Positions 1-10,619 of a stretch of DNA of 64,000 bases are shown here, in pieces (positions within the stretch are counted from its first letter, which is position 1; each line of letters begins with the position of its first letter). Position numbers and translations under genes: made by a program. The notes beneath the pieces are model-generated. The model saw only the letters and a program-made list of their open reading frames with translations. It did no database searches and was not told the DNA's origin. Where the stretch lies: the NCBI GenBank assembly GCA_029204045.2, contig CM055072.1, positions 4,362,345 to 4,426,344 on the forward strand, in the 5' to 3' direction. The stretch is from Tillandsia leiboldiana (Eukaryota > Streptophyta > Magnoliopsida > Poales > Bromeliaceae).

Positions 1-1226
1 AAGGGCCTTCCTGCAGTGGGAACCCAACCTTTGTGATAGGAGATCCCTTGAAGAAGGTTCAATGTGGTAAAAACAAGCTGTCAGGTTGGCCAAAGAGCAC
101 TTTCTACAGTTTATTCAGAGGAACTTTAGTTCCAATTCCATCCCTATGATGAGTAGTGCTCTGTGTAGTGGTTGAGGTTGAGCTTACAGCTCTTAATGGA
201 ATCCGAGGCAATAATTTTTGCGAGATGTGACTCTACACACATCCCTGGAGGAGACCACCTATATAAGAATATTCGTATAAGGCCGCGACTATGAGATGCG
301 GGCTGTCCATAGAATTTCTTATGAAAAATCAAGGTACTGTGCATGGCCTTTAATGCACAGACTCGCGACGGAGAATTCTGTACTGTGTGTGTGGCAGTTG
401 AAGTCAGGGTCAAAGGAACGTAGTTCAAGACCTGGTTCACTCCGATTCCTTCTGATGAAAATTGCTTACACTAAGTGAGGTTAAGTCTCTTAAAGACACC
501 TTACCTATTACATAGTATAAACACCCGATAATCTTATTTTAATTTTAATTTGTTGAGTTTAATAATTATTTCGAAATTTTTGAATTTTGTGGGGGATTGT
601 TGGAATAAAATTTAAAATTCCAAAATTCTCAATAATTATTTTATTATCAATTTCAATTTATTTATTAAAATTTATTCTCATTTATTATCATTTATTTTTT
701 TATTTAATTATTCATTTATTTTGATACGTTTCTTTATATATAGTCTCTCTCCTTAATTAATTAAATTGGAGCCGTTGCATATCCCAACGGCACTCTCTAC
801 AGACCTATATATATATTGTGGTATAGTAGGATGTAGATGAATAGGAGAGAAGCTTTATGTTTAGTGAAAAATAAAACAAAAGGGAAAAAGAATTGTTTTA
901 AGTTTTCTTTTACATTTTATTTGGTTAATTTTATTTATCGGGTGTTGAAAGAAACTTCGTCAACCTCTTCCGCGGTCGTGCTCGTAGGAAGGGGAGTTCC
1001 GGTCGTACCTTGGGGTGGTATCTCCGATTAATCCGCACGAAGGACGGAAATACGCCTTAGGGCAGTGCCTCGCACGCTTCCGGATCAATTTTATTTCAGT
1101 TTATTTTTATCTACAATTTCTGGAATTTCATAGCGATTAAAGGTAAGTTCTGTTATTCAAATTTTATACAAAAAATAGTTAGATAATTTAATCACAATCA
1201 AAGTTAGTGCGATTATTTTCCCAACA
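1..1226 (+). mobile_element. Element L: 3' end of a copia-like LTR retrotransposon
   Basis: The window opens inside this element. Bases 1-589 read as a non-coding 3' internal tail: no RT, RNase H or integrase peptide is visible. A short purine tract (GTGGGGGAT, 589-597) directly precedes a repeat that starts TGTTGG and ends CCAACA, the usual layout of polypurine tract followed by 3' LTR. The 5' LTR and coding part lie outside the window, so neither family nor target duplication can be checked. The AT-rich, roughly 630-bp LTR with a 6-bp terminal inverted repeat suits Ty1/copia better than the long GC-rich gypsy LTRs elsewhere in this window. That family assignment is inference. Confidence 0.6.
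598..1226 (+). repeat. 3' LTR of element L
   Basis: The LTR is bounded by TGTTGG at the left and CCAACA at the right, perfect inverted ends. A TATA-like run (TTTATATATAG, about 731-741) followed by CT-rich sequence is a plausible promoter, and a GC-richer patch at 955-1080 may be downstream leader. The second LTR is out of view, so the right boundary rests on the terminal inverted repeat alone. Confidence 0.65.
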
Positions 1227-1431
1227 GAGTCAAGGAACTCTAAGATTATAGGGATTGTTGATGTATGTAATCCTTAGTGACTATTAGCGACCCTACAGTA
1301 ATGAACTTAGGGTGAATGTACAAACTTGAGTAAACAAGAAAACTCTAACCTATATGATGGTCCTTGTGACATCTTGGCTATTCTAGAGTTAATAATCTAG
1401 ATTAAACGAGAAAAAAGTAAAAGAGAATGAA

Positions 1432-1770
1432 AATGACACATTTAGATTTGAGGCTTGTCATTTAGGGGTGAGCGCCAATAGTGGCCCCTAGGGCATAGGC
1501 CCATCAGACGAGATACTTCCGAAAGGTTAAAAAGAGATGAAATGTAATGTTAATGCACATTCGAATTTGAAGCTCGTCAATTAGGGGTGAGCGCACATAG
1601 CAGCCCCTAGGGCATGGGCCCATCGGACGAGATATTTTCGAAAGGTTTAAAAATAAAATATATTGCAAATGGCACATTCGAATTTGAGACTCATTAATTG
1701 GGAGCAAGACTCCTAGGGCATGAGCCTATCGGATGAGGTATTCTTGAAAGGCTAAAAGTAAAATGAAAAG
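1432..1770. repeat. Three-copy tandem repeat, about 117-bp unit
   Basis: Three diverged units begin near 1432, 1551 and 1668. Each carries the same order of landmarks: CACATT.GA.TTTGA, then CTAGGGCAT, then a GACGAGATA-like block, then GAAAGG. The third unit has lost part of its middle. There is no coding potential. The array lies in AT-rich sequence between the end of L and LTR remnant M and may be part of M. Confidence 0.7.
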
Positions 1771-2469
1771 CAAAGTGACCAAATGTGGTCGGGTTTGGTT
1801 TAATCCTTTTAGCGGCATAGTGGCCAGGTTGTGTGGCATGACATAGTAGCATATTGATTTTGAGCATGTCTAGAAGTGTTGTGATTTCATATCAGCATGT
1901 TAGCATAGTATTTATAATTTTCTATATATATATATATATATTATCTTACTACTATTGTTTCCATTGGACCAAAAGGTGTAGAACATGTTTCTCAGTGGTT
2001 GAACACACTGGGAACTATTCGTAGTTCCCACACCCCGTTCTTTTCCACTTTTTATAGATTCAGGTACCGCCGGTGAGGCAAACGACAGTGGCAAGAGCCA
2101 AGCAGCTTAGATACCTAGAAGGTCTCGCGGCATTTTACCCCCTTTTGGCATTTTGAGTGAACTATATATTTTGTGAGAAAAAACATGAAAATTGTAACTA
2201 TTGTTTTATAGTACATACTGATAGAAAGTTGTAATTAATTCTATACTGAGATGTTCACTCTTGTATTTTATTTTCAGCTTAATATTAAACTTTTTATTTA
2301 ATGGTTGAATGTTTTTGTTTAGTAGTTTTACTCTGATATTATATTTCATTTTACATTTGTATTGATTGTGATGGTGTTCCGTTCCTTTCGGGTATAGAGA
2401 GGTCATACCCGATTGGCGGGTCTGTTGGCGTGTCCGAACTGTCCAAATTGGCGGTCTTGAGGTGTGACA
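1771..2469 (+). repeat. Element M: 3' part of a gypsy-type LTR (remnant)
   Basis: The segment ends in GGTGTGACA and shows, in the right order, two structures found in the complete gypsy LTRs of this window. The first is a stem-loop flanked by CACT and CACACC (2010-2029, GGGAACTA / TAGTTCCC with a TTCG loop). The second is a stem-loop (2388-2412, TCGGGTAT / ATACCCGA) followed by GGCGGGTCTGTTGGCG. No primer-binding site follows, so it is a fragment. The left limit is arbitrary because the LTR start is not recognisable. Confidence 0.55.
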
Positions 2470-2743
2470 TCCATTGCGTTCAACTATTCCTGATTCTTCA
2501 ATGAGTTTCTTACTACTATACTTGAACCGATTTCCTATCTTTGCCCCTATTTTATTTTACTAGTTAAAGCAATAAGCCAAGGTGCCAATGGTACGAAGCT
2601 GAGGCTATGTCATTGGCTCAATCAATACGACAATGACCAAATTCTCTTCACCCTGGTACATTACTAGCTATACAATTGGGTATAAGTTGGTGGAAACTAA
2701 TGCTGGAGGGGAGTAGTTGGTAGGATTTACTTGGCACACAAGG
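2470..2743. other. Unassigned sequence left of LTR K
   Basis: No gene or repeat is recognised. If K is a solo LTR, this stretch was once continuous with 20154-20469 and would belong to the interior of minus-strand element N, whose 5' LTR is at 20470-21101. Confidence 0.3.
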
Positions 2744-2783
2744 TGTCACGCCCCGGGAGCGATTTAAAAGCGAAAAACAGCCT

Positions 2784-2786
<3 letters not shown>

Positions 2787-2864
<78 letters not shown>
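2787..2864. repeat. (TA)39 microsatellite, left flank of MITE
   Basis: An uninterrupted run of TA dinucleotides abuts the left terminus of the MITE. A second TA run abuts the other terminus, which suggests one original tract that was split by insertion. Confidence 0.95.
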
Positions 2865-2868
<4 letters not shown>

Positions 2869-3103
2869 CTGGCTACTATACTCTTATGAGTAAAAATTTT
2901 TCGTACTCATAAGTTTTCATCCCTTCGATGAAGGAATGTGCGGTTAGGATTATAGTAGTTCCTAAGATTTTTTACTATTTTCCCAACAATCTAGTAAACC
3001 CTAGGGGGACCACTATCATCCTAACCGCACATTTCTTCATCCAAGGGTGAAAAAGTTATGAGTACAAAGGGATTTATACTCATAAGAGTATAGTAGCCCT
3101 ACG

Positions 3104-3104
<1 letters not shown>
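2865..3104. mobile_element. MITE inserted in a (TA)n tract
   Basis: This 240-bp element has long, imperfect terminal inverted repeats. The left end reads GGGTCTGGCTACTATACTC; the reverse complement of the right end reads GCGTAGGGCTACTATACTC. Pairing continues inward through TTATGAGTA and on to a shared block containing TGTGCGGTTAGGAT, so almost the whole element can fold back. There is no coding capacity. Both flanks are pure TA repeat, so the exact target duplication is unreadable but compatible with TA. The rice Micron family is known to target (TA)n microsatellites; membership in that family is not shown here. Confidence 0.8.

Positions 3105-3152
<48 letters not shown>
3105..3152. repeat. 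(TA)24 microsatellite, right flank of MITE
   Basis: An uninterrupted TA run directly follows the right terminus of the MITE and continues the microsatellite on its left. Confidence 0.95.
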
Positions 3153-3157
<5 letters not shown>

Positions 3158-4202
3158 AAGATCTCCCGCCATGACACGTGCAGAGATCCGCCACATATAC
3201 AAGATCTCTCTGCATAAACAGACAGAGTCTGCCCTGTACATGCACGGCGTCCCCATGTACAGAACATATCCCGAATATACACATCAACCACATTCACATT
3301 AAAATTTACAAATACCAGAGTATGATCTTTGAAAACACTAGTATCTTATTTCATAAAACGGCGCACACACGGCGCATCAATATGTTTGAAAGGATAAATC
3401 CACACGTTTTAAAAACACTGCCCACACGATACTTAATTTTCTAAAGCCATTTTCTCAATTCCTTTGTAAATATGAAAATCCACGTCCACACAATGCATCC
3501 ATAAAACCACATATTGAAAGTATAGTTCTATAAAATATGTTCATTCAACAAAACAAAACATAAGGCCGTCTCAACAACCACACCATCCACATTATACACG
3601 TCCACATGCACAGTATTCGACCATAAAGGAAATAACCAACTAAAAACGAAAGAAGAAAAAGGAACCTGACCGAGGAAATCCCACACCTCACTATGTAGTG
3701 TCCTCAGTATCGTCCTGATCCCCCAGACCCGACCAAATTTGTCATACAGTGGGAGTCAGTAACATAAACTATGATAAGATAAAAGACATCTCTAACAACC
3801 ATAGTACTTAATTAAGTATTGCAGTAGCAAAAGAAACCAAACCGTATCCAAAATACCGAAATCGTACAGCCACAAAACAAAAGTCACATAAGTAATACCA
3901 CATCACTGTCATCCTGTTGGGTTATATGAATAATAGGATCTAAATAGGGGAAAAAACACCTAGAGGGGGGTGAATAGGTGTAAACCATAAACACTCAAAA
4001 ATCTTTGCGATATAAAAACCCAATGCGGAAAAATAAATAACACGCAGAGATTTTTACGTGGAAAACTCCAAACCGGAGTAAAAAACCACGGGACCGATAA
4101 CACGATGAAATCCACTAGAATTAAACACGTACAAGGTGATATACCGTACTCACAGACGACTCAACCTTTTCCATACGCTCCTAGTTGATCTTCTCCGCTC
4201 GC

Positions 4203-4395
4203 TCCACGACGCTTCTCGAATCCACGATGTGCGTCCAACGCCGAATCCACGGCGTCCAACGTCGAGTCCACGACGTCCGACCGAATCCACGGTCTTCACC
4301 CAGTAGCACGCTTCGAATCCACGAACGTACCTCGCTCCGAATCCACGAGAGCGGTTGCACCTTGAATCCACAAGGCCACGCGAGTCCACGCGCCG
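4203..4395. repeat. Degenerate GAATCCACG repeat array in J
   Basis: At least eight spaced copies of GA(A/G)TCCACG or one-base variants occur, separated by variable GC-rich spacers such as CGTCCAACG. Long open frames on both strands here follow from the low-complexity repeat and are not genes. Confidence 0.7.
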
Positions 4396-4749
4396 ATTTT
4401 GGGGTAAATCGTTGTTTTTTGGGTGGTGATGATCCGCCGAATACTTAGATTAGAAATAGATCGGAAATACCATCTAAGTATTCATTGATTTGATTCAACT
4501 CAAAATGTGAGTATGAAAACCTAGAATCAAATCAATCAATATAGATGAAGAAACATAAGATAGAATCTATGATTTCCTTTCTTCTCTATATGTGGATCTT
4601 AGGCCGTGTATAAGATTATATTTTATTATGACGGCTATTTGGATTTTCGGCTTGCCCTAGAAAAAAGAATCATAGGGTCTATTTATAGGTTAGAAACCTT
4701 TAGAAGAAGATAAGGATAAAAAATTAACCTTTTCTGGAGTTTTTACATG

Positions 4750-5037
4750 ACGACGATCCGGATCGGAGATCGGCGATCCGGATTGCAGTAGCGAGAAAAA
4801 CAGATTCCAGAAAAGCGAAGGTTCGGGATCCGGATCGAAGTGCTTGATCCGGATCGTTCATACAGTTCACCAAACATCAACGTTCGGGATCCGGATTGCG
4901 AAGCCTGATCCGGATCGTTCAAATAAAATGGTAAACTCAGTGTTCGGGATCCGGATCAAGGGAAGCTACGATCCGGATTGAACTGGTGTATGAACGAACC
5001 ACCTTCGGGATCCGGATTGAACAGTCTGATCCGGATC
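4750..5037. repeat. Array of ATCCGGAT palindromes in J
   Basis: Ten copies of the self-complementary octamer ATCCGGAT occur in under 300 bp. They are arranged as five pairs with about 20 bp between partners. Four of the five units are introduced by TTCGG(G) and spaced about 60 bp apart. Confidence 0.85.
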
Positions 5038-5270
5038 CTGAACATGTCCCATGTCCAGTTTTTGATATTTATGCAATAACAAATCCATTCAAGTGTTTCT
5101 ACGCTATAAGAAGTATTCGGATCACCAAAGATATTAAGTTAAACATACCTGATCCTTTTGAATTCTTCTTTCTTGAGATTGAGTTATATGATCCAACTTC
5201 CTTTACCTTCAATCTTCAAGACTTAACCGAATTCACGAAATACGCCAACTCAAATTTCGTAACACATCCA

Positions 5271-7104
5271 ACATGCCGCCATGTCGGTCTATCGACCTCA
5301 GGCAATGTCATCCATCGTACCATAGCCGTCATGTCGGTCGATTGACCTCAGGCAATACAACAGTCCCGCTCATAAACGGTGCAAACTAACCCCCCACTGT
5401 ACGAGTGCAGCACCGCAAATAGCCACAAAGGGTCCCCTTACGCACGTAGCTGCGTAGGGATCACGGGTCAAACAGAACACCTTTCCGGAAAAATACACCC
5501 GCGCGTTGGCCAAACCGCTGTTGTGCGTGAAAAGCACCATGAGCATGTCGAAACATAACCAAATCCGAATCCAAATCCAGGTCCTGCGACAAACGGTCGC
5601 CCCAGTGATGTATAGAATAAACCTATCACGCCCCGGGGCCGAAACTGCGACCCGGGCTCGCCAACAGATTCGCCATCTGTGCAGAAACTACTGCACAGAC
5701 GAAGCGTCTACCTTGCAAAATATCTATAGCTAAACATGTATCAGAGCTGAAATAGAACTAATAGCCACATAAATCAAATACTGAACATCTGAATAAAACA
5801 AATTCTCAAAACATAGTCTCTCACAGCTATGATAATACAAGTAATCCTCACATAACTCTCAGAATGTCCAGTACAAAAGTAGAATCATAAAAACAAAATA
5901 CCGGGTACATCTACCACAGACTCTCCATGCTGGTAAGGAACTAATCGGCCACGTCCTCACCTCGATCTGCTGTCTCCACGCGAACCAAGCCGGAATAGCT
6001 ACATCAACCTGTCACTGCAGCGGGTGTGAGATCTACTCTAGAAGGCAGATCTCAGTGGGTACCATTCCAATATCCACGGTATGCCCACTAAGTCTATTAG
6101 AGGCAAAACAGATAGGTATGCAGATAGATAGATAAAGGGGTAAGCTGAAAGAAAACTACAGCTAATATGTCTCAAACATAATGCTCAACATGCCGCCATG
6201 TCGGTCTATCGACCTCAGGCAATGTCATCCATCGTACCATAGCCGTCATGTCGGTCGATTGACCTCAGGCAATACAACAGTCCCGCTCATAAACGGTGCA
6301 AACTAACCCCCCACTGTACGAGTGCAGCACCGCAAATAGCCACAAAGGGTCCCCTTACGCACGTAGCTGCGTAGGGATCACGGGTCAAACAGAACACCTT
6401 TCCGGAAAAATACACCCGCGCGTTGGCCAAACCGCTGTTGTGCGTGAAAAGCACCATGAGCATGTCGAAACATAACCAAATCCGAATCCAAATCCAGGTC
6501 CTGCGACAAACGGTCGCCCCAGTGATGTATAGAATAAACCTATCACGCCCCGGGGCCGAAACTGCGACCCGGGCTCGCCAACAGATTCGCCATCTGTGCA
6601 GAAACTACTGCACAGACGAAGCGTCTACCTTGCAAAATATCTATAGCTAAACATGTATCAGAGCTGAAATAGAACTAATAGCCACATAAATCAAATACTG
6701 AACATCTGAATAAAACAAATTCTCAAAACATAGTCTCTCACAGCTATGATAATACAAGTAATCCTCACATAACTCTCAGAATGTCCAGTACAAAAGTAGA
6801 ATCATAAAAACAAAATACCGGGTACATCTACCACAGACTCTCCATGCTGGTAAGGAACTAATCGGCCACGTCCTCACCTCGATCTGCTGTCTCCACGCGA
6901 ACCAAGCCGGAATAGCTACATCAACCTGTCACTGCAGCGGGTGTGAGATCTACTCTAGAAGGCAGATCTCAGTGGGTACCATTCCAATATCCACGGTATG
7001 CCCACTAAGTCTATTAGAGGCAAAACAGATAGGTATGCAGATAGATAGATAAAGGGGTAAGCTGAAAGAAAACTACAGCTAATATGTCTCAAACATAATG
7101 CTCA
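5271..7104. repeat. Exact 917-bp tandem duplication across the left end of D
   Basis: Unit 1 is 5271-6187 and unit 2 is 6188-7104; I found no difference between them in the stretches compared. Each unit holds 353 bp of flank (part of K) and 564 bp of the left LTR of D, so the LTR start with its preceding AAACC occurs twice (5624 and 6541). The duplication must postdate insertion of D if it is real. It starts 3 bp before the end of LTR J. Identity this high beside an element whose two LTRs differ by several percent means either a recent event or an assembly error. Confidence 0.9.
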
Positions 7105-10100
7105 AAAGGAAACTCTATCATAACATGCTATGCATACTCTCGCTACTGCTAAAATGCATCAATATCAATGCTCAAAGGAAAAACCATCTAAGAACATAAT
7201 ATGTAACCACTCGCTCATAACACCCAATCTCAATGACTGCAAAAACTGGCTCAGTGCAGCCTGCGCCTGTCGTCTAGGTACGCACCTGCCCACTACCACG
7301 CATCCACAAGAGGACGGGATTTACGTGGGGCGTCCTAAACCGACTATCTCAATCTCACGCAAAGTGACCCCATAGTAACTCGGCCAGGGGTATCAAGCGA
7401 CCACTAGTGTATGAACTAGGTGCATCATCATCTCATCATCAACACGCACCCAGGGCGTAACTCGAGGGGAGCGACCCCAATGAGCTCAAGTATCTCAACT
7501 GTCTCAATAAGCGGCACATGCAGGCTATGGTCCACGATCAAACAAATCGGCAGCTCGCTGCTCAAAGAACAATTCAGTCGGAACAAGACTCCACGACTCA
7601 ACAGGAAATGCCCAAATCCTCACACGATCTGTCGGAGAACCATCTACGACTCAATCTGATAATGCACAACCCATGGCTAAGTCGGGAAACCTCCACGACT
7701 CGATCTGCCAGAACCCCAAACTCTCATAACTAAGTCGGAGAACCACCTCCACTATCAAATCAAAGATACATAACTCATGATCTAGAACAATCTCCTCAAC
7801 CCTCAAGGGAGATCAAATCCACCTGACACTAGAACTCATCCCAAAACTCAAAAAGGGATCACTCGGCCCCCAGGCACGAGGTCTGATGCACCCTGAACCA
7901 ATGCCTTACCTCTGGCGAATTCATAATTTAAAAACCACCGTCAAAAATGATGATTTTCCTTAAAACGGACTTTCTTGATTTTTAAAACGATTCAGGTGCA
8001 ATTATGGTGCCAACAAAACAGGCAGTCTAATGTCCTATAGTATCAGGAGTCTACTAAAAATGATCTAGGGTTCCCAAGAATTTTACAAAAAATTCCAGGC
8101 AACTATCAGATTAAAAACGGTGAAAATAGCATGATAATTATGATCAAATTGCATTCAATAGCTTTAAAGGGCATTCCACACATTTTGGAGAAATTCCAAC
8201 CCACCTGGAACGCTTTCCGTAGGCATTGCAGAAGTCGGTGAAGCGCCAAATCCTTAAACTGACGAAAATCCGAAAAACGCGTCGCGCGCGCGCACACTGC
8301 CGCATACCCGGAAAAATCCTCGGAAGCTCGAAAAAATACCTCGAGTCCACACAAAAATCCGCGCAAACTCCGGCTCGCCCCACAGCTAAGTCAATGCACA
8401 TGCACAAGTAACCAACCAACCATGCTCAATAATCCGTCAAAACCGGGTATTGATATCTAAAAAGAATCCATTAAAACTCGGGATCCCAAATACTCACCTC
8501 TGAAGAAAAATCCGCGCGTATTTTGGCTCACTTCACGGTCAATCACAGTGCAAATAAAGATCCGAGTACTCCACAATCCACTAACAGCAGCTGTACACTC
8601 ATATGTATAAGCTCACATAAAACAATCTACCAAAAAAATCCATAATCCACTTCTCTATAAGCTCCAAAGCACACATACACACTTCTCACAGCAACCACAA
8701 AATTTACAGCTAACCTACAACACCAAGAGCACTCATAAAAACCAAAAATCCATACAAACAAATCCAACACAAAAACTGCTCCCCAAATAATTGCTCACCA
8801 CCCCCATATCACACAAACAAACCACCAGCTCAACAACATCACTTAACACTAAACAAATAAATACTTAGACACACAAAAATACATCATCTCTGCACACCCC
8901 ACACACCCACAGCACAAACTCACCATTGTCCAGACTGTTCAAGTGAAGACTGCGCGCCGCGCACTTGATCCGAGCTCCGCACGGCACTTCGCCGAAAATC
9001 GCGCAACACAACGACGTCCCGAGAGAGCAAAAAAAAGGGGAAAAACCTTGTCAAATTGGCCACACGCGTGATCGCCGGTAAAAAAAACAGCTCCGGCCAA
9101 CGAAAACGCCGCGCGCCGCACGCTAAAAGCTCCCCTGCGCACGCGCCGCCGCGCGCCGCCCAGCCGCTGCCTGCCAGCACCCGCGCCAGCAGCCTGCCGC
9201 GCGGCGCCTAGCCCGCCGCACGGCGCCCTGCGGCGTTGCAGCGCGCTGCACGAGCGGCGTCTGGGCCTGCCGCGCGATGCCCAGCTGCCCAGCTGCGCGC
9301 GCCCCCGCCCCAGCTGCGCAGCCCGCGCGCGTTTGGGCCCGCAGCGCGCGGCCCGCGCGGCGCATAGGCCCGCAGCGCGCTGCCCAGGCCCGCACCGCGC
9401 GTCTGCAGTGCGCTCGCTGCGCGCCTGCGGGGCGCGCTTGCGCGCCCGCGCGCACCTGCGCAGCGCCCGGGCTGCGCCCACGCGGCGCCCTGCGCGCTTC
9501 TGCGCGGCGCCTGGCCCGCCGCTGCTGCGCCTGCCATCCGCGCTGCCCCTGCAGCGCGGCGCCCACCATGCTTCCGCTGCGCCACCTCCATGCAGCAGCC
9601 TCCCCACCATGGACAGCAAGTCCACAACACAACTACAAAAATTAAAACCCAAAAATCTAAGCTCTCATTCTCCGAAAATCCCAAGTTGAAACAAAACCGA
9701 CAACCTACCTCGTGCACAGCCGACGCGCGCGCCGCTCGTCACGCTCGGCCCCGCGGCTCCTCGCAATAGGTCTTGACCAACCCATTACTCAACCAATCAT
9801 CTCATTTCCATATGTTTTTCTCTTCTTCTTCCTTCTTTTTCTTCCATTTCCCACTTCCTCTGTTTCCTCTCTTTTCCTCTGTTTCTAGCTTTACGAGGAG
9901 ACGATGACGTGGCGAATTAATTAGCAGATGGCTAATTAAGTGGGTGGCAGCTGTAGTCACTAATTTAAATAAATCTCCCAGTCTCACACTTCCTCACTTC
10001 CTTTCTTTCTCTTTCCTTCAATCACTTCCTCACAGACCAAGCCACAAAATGCCACTAATTAATTAACAAAAACTAATTAAATAATTCATAAAAGCCCACA

Positions 10101-10569
10101 ACAACTCACTTTTTGCCCTCGGGACCTCCGCACCAGTCCGGAACCTCTCGAACTCCGCTGTAATATGAAAATACACATGTCCATAGCTTTTTCTCCTCAA
10201 AAAGCTCAACCGTTGAGTCGGGGTGCTCAATCCAAAAATCGGCTCCAAAATTGTCAGTTCCGACTCACTTTTCGCCTTTGGATCCTCCGCGTTAGTCCGG
10301 AACCTCCCGAACTCCGCTGTAAACATAAAATACCCCTGTTCCCAGTGTTCCCCAATTTTTCTGCACACCACGGAGGAGTAGAGGCTTCCCGAACCAGTCC
10401 TCTATCGGCGCACAGTGCCCGAAAAACTCCGATTCAAGCTGGGGCTTCTACATTGATCCGAGTCAACCCGAACTCATTTATAAACACATATGGAACCTGC
10501 CTAGGGTGAATCTCTGCCCCACGCCATCTTGCGAGGTCGGTGCGCCATCCGAGATCCCGGTACTCTACA
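5624..10569 (-). repeat. 3' LTR of D (left copy, with 917-bp duplication)
   Basis: It runs from TATCACGCCCCGGGGCCG to GGTACTCTACA, and a polypurine tract in antisense follows directly. A paired stem-loop (6945-6970 and its duplicate 6028-6053, GAGATCTAC / GCAGATCTC) matches the one in the other gypsy LTRs. A CG-rich block occupies 9190-9580. Open frames here encode Ala/Arg-rich or other low-complexity peptides on several frames at once and are not genes. Confidence 0.9.
9190..9580. other. Extremely CG-rich block in 3' LTR of D
   Basis: The block consists mostly of CGCGC, GCGCCC and CTGCGC strings with very many CpG sites. The matching block in the other LTR is 16370-16810. They differ by small indels and rearranged repeats but keep the same character. 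Many overlapping Ala/Arg/Pro frames result from composition. Confidence 0.85.
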
Positions 10570-10582
10570 CTCTCCCCTCCTT
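10570..10582 (-). promoter_or_regulatory. Polypurine tract of D
   Basis: On the sense strand this reads AAGGAGGGGAGAG immediately before the 3' LTR, the position where plus-strand DNA synthesis is primed in LTR retrotransposons. Confidence 0.75.
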
Positions 10583-10619
10583 AAAAAGGTTTCGTCCTCG
10601 AAACCAGAATATATCCATA

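Larger units (their letters stand above)
3915..5273. repeat. Element J: copia-type LTR inserted in K
   Basis: The segment is bounded by TGTTGG and CCAACA and is about 1.36 kb long. Near its left end (3959-3981) it carries CCTAGAGGGGGGTGAATAGG, a string familiar from LTRs of plant copia elements. No PBS, polypurine tract or coding sequence adjoins it, so it is solo or truncated. No matching 5-bp duplication is seen: CATCC lies on the left and TGCCG on the right. The right flank is also the breakpoint of the 917-bp tandem duplication, which may have removed the original junction. It contains two internal repeat arrays. Confidence 0.6.

Noticed and set aside
1926..1942. TATATATA tracts as promoters (also 2787-2864, 3105-3152)
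   Set aside because: They are simple TA repeats with no associated transcript evidence or downstream gene.
5506..5733. 75-codon frame conserved twice (again at 6423-6650)
   Set aside because: Perfect conservation is due to the 917-bp DNA duplication; the frame crosses the LTR boundary of D and has no family match.
8939..9717. Overlapping open frames of 100-240 codons on both strands (also 16132-17024)
   Set aside because: They encode Ala/Arg/Pro/Gly-rich strings in several frames at once inside a CG-rich LTR block; composition alone explains them.
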